Assembly: GCA_018432565.1 (NCBI GenBank)
Contig: JAHDSS010000169.1
Coordinates: forward strand, 1 to 6,237
Length of the DNA stretch: 6,237 nucleotides
Source of the DNA: Kiritimatiellia bacterium
GTDB taxonomy: Bacteria > Verrucomicrobiota > Kiritimatiellia > CAIQIC01 > Lenti-01
Direction: 5' to 3'
The position numbers were made by a program, and so were the translations under genes. The notes beneath the pieces were generated by a model, which saw only the letters and a list, made by a program, of their open reading frames with translations, was not told where the DNA came from and made no database searches. This document shows positions 1 to 4,085 of the stretch, piece by piece. The stretch's first letter is position 1. The number at the start of each line of letters is the position of its first letter.

Positions 1-37
1 AGCAGCAAACTCGAAAATGAAGCCGGTCGAACTGTAG

Positions 38-56
38 CCGCGCCCGCTGGGCGCGG
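38..56. repeat. Perfect GC hairpin in dispersed repeat
   Basis: Arms CCGCGCCC (38-45) and GGGCGCGG (49-56) pair perfectly around a three-base loop. The hairpin is preceded by CGAACTGTAG, nearly the same lead-in as the hairpin at 654-673 (CGACTGTAG), which suggests members of one dispersed hairpin family. No T-run follows, so it is not a clear intrinsic terminator. Confidence 0.6.
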
Positions 57-64
57 AGGATTGA

Positions 65-160
65 ACCACAGAGCGCACAGCGCGGCAAAGCCGCAACCAA
101 ATTAATCAGAACTCATGAACTCATGAAAACGGAGAGGGGGATAAGCAGGAAAACAGGAAA
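65..160 (+). repeat. Direct repeat block A, left copy
   Basis: These 96 bases recur ungapped at 5921-6016 with about six mismatches (near 74-77, at the AA/GG difference in the GCGGC..GCCGC segment, and one C/T change). The block includes ACCACAGAG, the segment CCGCAACCAAATTAATCAG and a doubled ACTCATGA unit. It has no plausible coding content. It looks like a dispersed intergenic repeat of unknown role. Confidence 0.85.
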
Positions 161-174
161 CACAGGAACAGATT

Positions 175-211
175 CAATGTTCAATATTCAAATTCAATAT
201 CCAATATTCAA
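175..211 (+). repeat. Short tandem repeat of about 7 bp, CAATATT-like
   Basis: Consecutive units are CAATGTT (175-181), CAATATT (182-188), CAAATT (189-194), CAATATC (195-201) and CAATATT (202-208), followed by CAA. This is an AT-rich island in GC-rich surroundings and has no counterpart in the right-hand repeat region, where blocks A and B are only about 70 bp apart. Confidence 0.7.
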
Positions 212-317
212 GTGAGGGCAGGGCGGGCGGAGAAACTACGAAAGCCACGAAATGCTCGAAATGAACAGCCGGAGTCAGCTACGGATCCCGACCTCTTGCA
301 GAGCCGGGACGGCGGGG

Positions 318-405
318 CCGCAACCAAAGAAGCAGGGCCACGAAAAACACAAGAAGCCACAAAAAGGGGAGCCTTAAATGGAAATCAACAAACTTTGCGA
401 TGTGG
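318..405 (+). repeat. Direct repeat block B, left copy
   Basis: This block recurs at 6090-6177 at constant offset with a few substitutions. It begins CCGCAACCAAAGAAGCAGGG and contains CCACAAAAAGGGGAGCCTT followed by ATGGAAATCAACAA. The short open frame across it (212-409) has low-complexity, charged composition and no recognisable domain, so I treat it as non-coding. In the left copy about 32 bp separate blocks B and C (406-437); in the right copy only three bases do. The left extra segment is associated with a duplicated TTTGCGAT (394-401 and 420-427), which suggests a slippage or short-repeat deletion event. Confidence 0.8.
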
Positions 406-437
406 TTAGGGAGACGAGTTTTGCGATCCAATTAGTT

Positions 438-489
438 TTTGTGTCTTTTGGTGTTTTTTGTGGCCATGAGGGTTTTCGTTTGGCTTGCC
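438..489 (+). repeat. Direct repeat block C, left copy
   Basis: The segment TTTGTGTCTTTTGGTG onward through GGCCATGAGGGTTTTCG recurs at 6181-6232 with very few differences. It is T-rich on the plus strand. With blocks A and B it forms a three-part pattern in the same order at both ends of the window. Between this block and 650 I see only further repeat-like DNA, including TTCTTGGCG twice (594-602 and 612-620), and no credible gene. Confidence 0.8.
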
Positions 490-653
490 CATGAAAATAA
501 GCATTTCAGCTTAAATGTGGGCAATGTGTCGGAACGAAAAACGTGCATGAATAACAAGAAGTTGATGGATAGTAGTACAGAGGGTCACAGAGATTCTTGG
601 CGTCCTTCGCGTTCTTGGCGAGAGACCGGCTGTTTGGTTTGGGATCGACTGTA

Positions 654-673
654 GGCCGGGTCGTGACCCGGCC
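654..673. repeat. Perfect GC palindrome/hairpin
   Basis: GGCCGGG (654-660) and CCCGGCC (667-673) pair around TCGTGA; counting the inner bases, the arms extend to nine bases around GT. The CGACTGTAG lead-in matches that of the hairpin at 38-56. It is probably a dispersed extragenic hairpin. A terminator role is not supported because no T-run follows on either strand. Confidence 0.65.
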
Positions 674-731
674 GGCTGCTGGGATCCTGGATATCAATCA
701 CGGGCCGACCGCTTGAAGGACCTTTTTCGGG

Positions 732-820
732 AAAAGTGGGTCAAAAAACCTGAAAAATGATCAAAAATCGAGTAAAATTGCCCCAAAGTGGCTAAAATGG
801 GCCAAAATTCCTTCAAAAAA
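732..820. other. Helically phased A-tracts (predicted curved DNA)
   Basis: Nine A-runs of three to six bases begin at 732, 743, 753, 763, 774, 785, 794, 804 and 815. Their spacing is 9 to 11 bp with a mean near 10.4, close to one helical turn, and a T-run at 826-830 continues the phase. Established DNA physics says A-tracts in helical phase give strong intrinsic curvature. The tract lies about 120 bp from the left end of the CRISPR array and contains no gene. It could be an array leader, a promoter-upstream element or a protein-docking site; the sequence does not decide between these. Confidence 0.7.
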
Positions 821-848
821 TGCTGTTTTTGGCTGGTTGAGCTCCGCC

Positions 849-889
849 CCGTCCGTTTATCGTTGAATTTTCATGATTTCCGCGGACGG
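849..889. repeat. Inverted repeat between the A-tract region and the array
   Basis: CCGTCCG (849-855) and CGGACGG (883-889) form seven-base arms around a 27-base AT-rich centre. On the minus strand this lies beyond the last repeat and might help end an array transcript. On the plus strand it would lie inside a leader. No T-run supports a classical terminator. Confidence 0.4.
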
Positions 890-940
890 TCTGCCCCGAC
901 GAGCCCCCCATGACAAAGGCGCATCATTCACCGGCGCGAT

Positions 941-1237
941 CCCCCAACTCACGCCCACGCGCAAATTGGAAGCCGGCAACAGCGCATCCGTTCACAACAA
1001 TCGCACGCCCCCAACTCACGCCCACGCGCAAATTGGAAGATAGCTTGTCGAGGACGCCTTCGGCAACCTCACGCCCCCAACTCACGCCCACGCGCAAATT
1101 GGAAGACCCGGCACAACCAGAAACCGGATCGTGGGCAACCCCCAACTCACGCCCACGCGCAAATTGGAAGCGCCGGGTTCTGGTGGACGACTTGCGGTAT
1201 GAGCACCCCCAACTCACGCCCACGCGCAAATTGGAAG
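941..1237 (-). CRISPR. CRISPR array, 5 identical 32-bp repeats and 4 spacers
   Basis: Repeats at 941-972, 1008-1039, 1074-1105, 1139-1170 and 1206-1237 are identical over 32 bases. In plus orientation they start CCCCCAACTCACGCCC and end CGCGCAAATTGGAAG. The four spacers are unrelated, at 973-1007 (35 bp), 1040-1073 (34), 1106-1138 (33) and 1171-1205 (35). I see no degenerate terminal repeat on either side. Only weak internal pairing is possible (CCAA with TTGG), as is usual for repeats that rely on a tracrRNA. I favour transcription on the minus strand because the adjacent anti-repeats and RNA hairpins pair better on that strand. The GGAAG end in plus orientation and the AT-rich flank at 732-820 argue the other way. 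Open frames crossing the array are repeat read-through. Confidence 0.95.
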
Positions 1238-1266
1238 GGTGAAACCGCAACGTCCTGCGTTTCACC
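1238..1266. other. Hairpin directly abutting the terminal repeat
   Basis: GGTGAAAC (1238-1245) pairs perfectly with GTTTCACC (1259-1266), and the inner GCA/TGC can extend the stem past one bulged C. It begins at the first base after the last CRISPR repeat. Two smaller stems follow, GGCC(CATT)GGCC at 1267-1278 and GGCCG(ATCC)CGGCC at 1294-1307. In the minus-strand model these lie between tracrRNA and array and could act as processing or boundary structures. Confidence 0.6.
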
Positions 1267-1350
1267 GGCCCATTGGCCCGTTGCCGCGAACCTGGCCGAT
1301 CCCGGCCTCATTCTGCCTTCAAAATCGCGTCGATCCGCCGCAACTCCAAT

Positions 1351-1366
1351 CTTTCCAACTTCCGCG
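1351..1366 (-). other. Anti-repeat (AR1) of the CRISPR repeat
   Basis: The minus-strand sequence CGCGGAAGTTGGAAAG pairs with CTTCCAATTTGCGCG, the 5' end of the minus-strand repeat. There are 14 pairs, one of them G-U, with one G-G mismatch and one bulged A. On the plus strand the G-U pair would be an A-C mismatch, so minus-strand transcription fits slightly better. Confidence 0.7.
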
Positions 1367-1409
1367 AACCTCCCGGCATTGTCATGCCCACTACAGGTTC
1401 GCGCTATAA

Positions 1410-1424
1410 GCGTAGTGTGAATTG
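1410..1424 (-). other. Second anti-repeat candidate (AR2)
   Basis: On the minus strand CAATTCACACTACGC can pair with the 3' half of the minus-strand repeat (GCGTGGGCGTGAGTTG), with about 13 pairs including two G-U pairs, one bulge and one mismatch. It overlaps the 5' arm of the CACUAC/GUAGUG hairpin, so the two pairings would compete. The match is weak enough to arise by chance. Confidence 0.4.
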
Positions 1425-1559
1425 CGCCCCGTCCTGGCAGGGCGGTTGATGCCCGAAGGCATCTTCTGGGTCTGTTTGCGCTCCCGAAGTCGCAATCCAG
1501 CCCCATAGGTCACACGGGCTGACCTTTCAGCAGGAAAAGACACCGTTCAGTGTCCGCGC

Positions 1560-2957
1560 CTACTGTACTGCTCCATTCGGAGCCTTGAAATCCGCGATCA
1601 GCTTCTCAATGCCGACCACCGAGAGATTCCGTGCCGCATTCTTATCAGCATTGTCTTCGTGGCCGCAAGCCATACATTTGAAGTCGGTCTGTTTCGGGCG
1701 GTTTTGGGGATCGATATGCCCGCACCTCGCGCACCGCTGGGAAGTGTATGCTGGATTCACCATCACCAGTTCCGCGCCGCATTGGCGGGCTTGCCAGCGA
1801 ACGGCATCCAGCAGCATTCCCGGCGCCCAGTTCCGCGCAAGCCACGGCTGGTCGGTCTTTATGTCCGGCGATAGGTCTTCCATTTGCCACGTCCCCGCGC
1901 CGTGCCTCTTGGCCGTGTCCGCGATCCGCGCCGCCACCGTCTGGCTGGCCATCTTCATCACGCGCCTTTCGCGTTTACGCAAATCGCGGAGCTTGTCGCG
2001 GTAGATGGCCCGCGCCTTGCCGTCCAGCGGGGAATCCTTGCTCTTAAGCGCTTTAATGATGTGGACGATTTCGCTCCGAATCAAGTTGCGGGTGTTGAGC
2101 ATATCGCGACCCCGGCCCACCATCATGGCCCACGGAAGGGGCTTGCCATTCTCGCTGATATGCAGACAGGCGGGGACGTTCACGCCGAGGTCGATGCCCA
2201 TCACGACGCTCCGGGTCATTTTCTTGAACGGCTCGGGGGCGAAGGCCACGACGATCTGCCCGAGCCAACGGTTTCCGCCCGTGCGGGGATTCCGCATCAG
2301 CCGGGAGTTCTTCAGCTTCCACTCGCCGCCAATCGTCTTCAGCAACTGGCCCGCCATTGTCTTGTCGCGGGGCTTTACCTTAATGGGAAACGCGAGCCAG
2401 CCGGAAGGCAATTCCTGCTTCTTCGCCCACGTTTCCGCAAAGACCTGCATCGCCACATAGAAATTCTTCTCCACTTGGAACAGCCGGGTTTCGGTCGCCC
2501 GTTGCGGAATCGGGTGCGTGCCATCGGTGCGGTGCAGGGGGATCTGCCGTTCTCCCTTCAGAAGAAGCCCCTTCCCGTGTTCGCCTTGAAAATCTGGCTT
2601 CACCCCCAGCGCGAAAGTCTGGCTCAATACGGAACCCGCCACTTGCTCGGCTTCCTCGATTCCCAGCCGCTTGAGCGGTCCTTTGACCAGCGAGTAGTTG
2701 GGCTTGAACTGGGCAACCAGTTCCTCTGGCACCTTCATTATCTGGCGGATGTATTCGCGGCTGTTCAGCAGGTTGATGATCCGGGCCACGACTGTCGACG
2801 CATCCCGAAGCCCGTTGTAGATTGCCTTCCGCTGGTCTTCGGTCAATTCAACGAGCACACTGCCTTTCGACTTGAATCCCATTGGGTTGCCCAGCCCAAA
2901 GGTCAGCGTTTTGGCAAGCAGCTTGGTTCCTTCTTGGGCCGCTTCTTGTTCGCTCAT
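1560..2957 (-). CDS. Miniature Cas12 (Cas12f / V-U-like) RuvC effector nuclease
   Basis: The 465-residue protein is a TnpB-lineage RNA-guided nuclease, predicted to use crRNA and tracrRNA to bind and cut DNA. Residues 1 to about 245 form an N-terminal region beginning with an LAKTLTFGL strand, probably the WED/REC part; I recognise no finer motif there. The RuvC core carries D256 in GIDLGV, E360 in WQMEDLS and D438 in NADKNAARN, all intact. A zinc finger lies between the last two, with C409/C412 (TSQRCARCGH) and C428/C431 (FKCMACGH). I chose the ATG at 2957 because AGGAAGG lies five bases upstream. Longer frames to 3131 run into a dispersed repeat and look spurious. The length is close to TnpB (about 400) and Cas12f (about 400-550), and much smaller than Cas12a. 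The adjacent array and tracrRNA-like region favour Cas12 over a free TnpB. Neither a cas1/cas2 nor a tnpA gene accompanies it. The subtype cannot be settled by reading alone. Confidence 0.9.
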   Translation of the reverse strand: MSEQEAAQEGTKLLAKTLTFGLGNPMGFKSKGSVLVELTEDQRKAIYNGLRDASTVVARIINLLNSREYIRQIMKVPEELVAQFKPNYSLVKGPLKRLGIEEAEQVAGSVLSQTFALGVKPDFQGEHGKGLLLKGERQIPLHRTDGTHPIPQRATETRLFQVEKNFYVAMQVFAETWAKKQELPSGWLAFPIKVKPRDKTMAGQLLKTIGGEWKLKNSRLMRNPRTGGNRWLGQIVVAFAPEPFKKMTRSVVMGIDLGVNVPACLHISENGKPLPWAMMVGRGRDMLNTRNLIRSEIVHIIKALKSKDSPLDGKARAIYRDKLRDLRKRERRVMKMASQTVAARIADTAKRHGAGTWQMEDLSPDIKTDQPWLARNWAPGMLLDAVRWQARQCGAELVMVNPAYTSQRCARCGHIDPQNRPKQTDFKCMACGHEDNADKNAARNLSVVGIEKLIADFKAPNGAVQ

Positions 2958-2979
2958 GGTGCCCTTCCTGTATGGCCGC

Positions 2980-3008
2980 ATCTTGCACCCGTACCGTGCC
3001 GCCGTCAA
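2980..3008 (-). promoter_or_regulatory. Possible promoter of the effector gene
   Basis: On the minus strand TTGACG (3008-3003) is followed after 17 bases by CAAGAT (2985-2980). The -35 box is good and the -10 box matches only three of six consensus positions. The predicted start near 2973 leaves a short leader that contains the AGGAAGG ribosome-binding site. Confidence 0.35.
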
Positions 3009-3065
3009 TGCCCCGATGGGTTGGACGGCATGCCGGGCGCATCTGCGATTCGGTGTATACGTGAA

Positions 3066-3115
3066 GAAATTGGGCCTTTGGAGTGCGCGGGCACAGACCG
3101 CGCTTTTCTGGCCGC
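3066..3115 (+). repeat. 50-bp dispersed repeat with hairpin, copy 1
   Basis: The sequence starts GAAATTGGGC and ends TTTTCTGGCCGC. It recurs at 3856-3904 with one substitution and one single-base deletion. Inside it, GCGCGG (3085-3090) and CCGCGC (3098-3103) form a stem followed by TTTT, a terminator-like shape on the plus strand. It lies in the divergent intergenic region just before the toxin-antitoxin promoter, where it could stop antisense plus-strand transcripts from the effector region. Confidence 0.85.
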
Positions 3116-3124
3116 CGCCCCTGC

Positions 3125-3153
3125 TTGACATTGGCGCGAATGTGATACATATT
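3125..3153 (+). promoter_or_regulatory. Toxin-antitoxin promoter
   Basis: A perfect TTGACA -35 box (3125-3130) is followed after exactly 17 bases by CATATT (3148-3153), which matches four of six -10 positions. A start seven or eight bases downstream would fall at or next to the antitoxin ATG at 3161, giving a leaderless or nearly leaderless mRNA. No Shine-Dalgarno sequence precedes that ATG, which agrees. Confidence 0.65.
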
Positions 3154-3160
3154 GTGTCAC
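3142..3160. promoter_or_regulatory. Predicted autoregulatory operator
   Basis: GTGATACA and TGTGTCAC form an interrupted palindrome around TAT with one mismatched position. It overlaps the -10 box and ends at the base before the antitoxin start codon. Phd/YefM-type antitoxins are known to repress their own operons at such palindromes. The assignment to this protein is inferred from position. Confidence 0.6.
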
Positions 3161-3406
3161 ATGAAAACCGCCACCATCCGCCAAGTCCGCCACGATTTCC
3201 GCACCGTGCTTTCCTGGGTTTCCGATGGGGAGGAAGTCACGGTCTTGAACCGGACCCGCCCCGTCGCCCGCATCTGCCCCCCGCGCGCCCCGGCCACGCC
3301 CGCCAAGTTCAAAATGCCCGATTTCGCCGCGCGCGCCAAGGCCATCTTCGGCGACCGGATCATTCCCAATGCCGTGCTGCGGGAGCGGGAGGAAAGCCGA
3401 TGGTAG
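3161..3406 (+). CDS. Phd/YefM-like antitoxin
   Basis: This 81-residue protein is the predicted antitoxin of a type II toxin-antitoxin pair. It would bind and block the PIN toxin encoded next and repress the operon. The N-terminal segment TATIRQVRHDF followed by VLSWVSDGEEVTVLNRTRPVARI has the typical Phd/YefM pattern: a short strand, a helix, then a hairpin ending in a plea-like RPVARI. The C-terminal half (about 43-81) is proline-rich then helical, as expected for the toxin-wrapping tail. A TTG at 3152 would add three residues, but it lies within the operator and -10 box, so I chose the ATG at 3161. No ribosome-binding site precedes it. It overlaps the toxin gene by seven bases, which indicates translational coupling. 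Confidence 0.82.
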   Translation: MKTATIRQVRHDFRTVLSWVSDGEEVTVLNRTRPVARICPPRAPATPAKFKMPDFAARAKAIFGDRIIPNAVLREREESRW

Positions 3407-3834
3407 TCTACACCGATTCCAGTTTTCTTTTCTCGCTCTACGCCCAAGATGCGAACACTTCCCGCGCCGCCGAACTCGCCGCCGCGTTCACCGGCGCATT
3501 GCTCTTCACTCCCTTGCAGCGCTTTGAACTCCGCAACGCCCTGCGGCTTTCCGTTTTTCGCGGCGACATTGCCGAGGGCGAATACCGACGGCTGTTGGAA
3601 CAGATCGAAGCCGACACCAAGACCGGCGTGCTGGCGGAAACCCCCGTTTCATGGGCCGAAGTCTTTGCCGAAGCGGAAGCATTGAGCGCCGCCCACACCG
3701 GCAAGACCGGGACCCGCGCGCTGGATGTCCTGCACATCGCCTCCGCCGCCGCCTTGGGCGCAAAAACCTTCTACACCTTCGATGCCCGCCAAAAGACCCT
3801 TGCCGCCAAGGCCGGAATGAGGGTCAAGCCATGA
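3400..3834 (+). CDS. VapC-like PIN-domain toxin
   Basis: This 144-residue protein is a predicted PIN-domain ribonuclease toxin; relatives cut tRNA or rRNA using divalent metal. The four expected acidic residues are in place: D6 in VVYTDSSFL, E43 in RFELRNAL, D109 in RALDVLHIASA and D128 in FYTFDARQ, close to the canonical spacing. The length is normal for VapC. The start codon lies within the end of the antitoxin gene and is preceded by GGGAGG (3387-3392) seven bases upstream. Pairing a PIN toxin with a Phd-type antitoxin is common. A repeat-borne hairpin with a T-run follows 21 bases after the stop codon. The true RNA target cannot be read from sequence. Confidence 0.88.
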   Translation: MVVYTDSSFLFSLYAQDANTSRAAELAAAFTGALLFTPLQRFELRNALRLSVFRGDIAEGEYRRLLEQIEADTKTGVLAETPVSWAEVFAEAEALSAAHTGKTGTRALDVLHIASAAALGAKTFYTFDARQKTLAAKAGMRVKP

Positions 3835-3855
3835 TTTCCAACATCCCCGATCCGT

Positions 3856-3904
3856 GAAATTGGGCATTTGGAGTGCGCGGGCACGACCGCGCTTTTCTGG
3901 CCGC
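3856..3904 (+). terminator. 50-bp repeat copy 2, likely toxin-antitoxin terminator
   Basis: This is the second copy of the repeat at 3066-3115. The stem GCGCGG (3875-3880) / CCGCGC (3887-3892) has a six-base loop GCACGA and is followed by TTTT (3893-3896). Lying just after the toxin stop codon, it is well placed to end the operon transcript. The T-run is short, so termination efficiency is uncertain. Confidence 0.6.
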
Positions 3905-3928
3905 GACCCGTATTTCGGAACTGATTCA

Positions 3929-3949
3929 CCCACGCCGCAAGGGCGTGGG
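3929..3949. repeat. Perfect 8-bp hairpin in GC-rich intergenic DNA
   Basis: CCCACGCC (3929-3936) and GGCGTGGG (3942-3949) pair around GCAAG. It is followed by a G-rich stretch and a second possible stem, GGGGC with GCCCC, up to about 3990, then CCGGGC with GCCCGG near 4036-4064. The whole 3905-4085 interval has no gene. It looks like dispersed hairpin repeats plus the unrecognised promoter of the next gene. Confidence 0.55.
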
Positions 3950-4085
3950 GGTCTGGGGGAGGGGCGGGACGGGAGCCCCGCGCTACATGGGGCCCATTCT
4001 GGCGACATCCAATCGCGGATGTGCCTCTCTCCATCCGGGCGGGTTCCGGCTTTCCAAGCCCGGCAGAGTGGCGGATACTGTGGAT

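Larger units (their letters stand above)
1351..1554 (-). ncRNA. Candidate tracrRNA for the miniature Cas12
   Basis: The region starts just after the effector stop codon and reads on the same strand. Seven short hairpins follow in order: GACACU(GAAC)GGUGUC at 1554-1539; GCUGA(AAGG)UCAGC at 1531-1518; UUGCG..CGCAA with a CUUCGG-containing loop at 1495-1476; GAUGCC(UUCG)GGCAUC at 1463-1448; CGCCCUG(CCAGGA)CGGGGCG at 1444-1425; CACUAC..GUAGUG at 1417-1389; and GGCAU(GACA)AUGCC at 1388-1375. The first and fifth hairpins need U-G pairs that become A-C mismatches on the plus strand, and the fourth has the very stable C(UUCG)G loop only on the minus strand. An anti-repeat, CGCGGAAGTTGGAAAG (1366-1351), pairs with the 5' part of the minus-strand repeat. 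A second candidate lies at 1424-1410. Known Cas12f systems place a hairpin-rich tracrRNA beside the effector with its 3' end pairing to the repeat. The exact ends and the promoter are unknown. Confidence 0.7.

Noticed and set aside
212..697. Small frames of 63-71 codons in the left repeat region
   Set aside because: They lie in repeat blocks, one overlaps another on the opposite strand, composition is charged or low complexity, and start sites lack ribosome-binding signals.
910..1265. Open reading frames on both strands across the array, with repeated peptide units such as TPTRKLE and RVGVSWG
   Set aside because: The repetition comes from translating the 32-bp CRISPR repeats, and the frame changes with spacer length. 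There is no domain and no good ribosome-binding site.
1884..3128. Long plus-strand frame opposite the effector (414 codons)
   Set aside because: It is antisense to a well-supported gene, with low-complexity composition typical of shadow frames in GC-rich DNA.
2958..3131. 58-residue N-terminal extension of the effector
   Set aside because: It runs through the 50-bp dispersed repeat and the predicted promoter, has no family resemblance, and the internal ATG at 2957 has a clear ribosome-binding site.
3929..3942. CCCACGCCGCAAGG resembling part of the CRISPR repeat (CCCACGCGCAAATTGG)
   Set aside because: Only a short core matches and the element is better explained as one arm and loop of a perfect hairpin.
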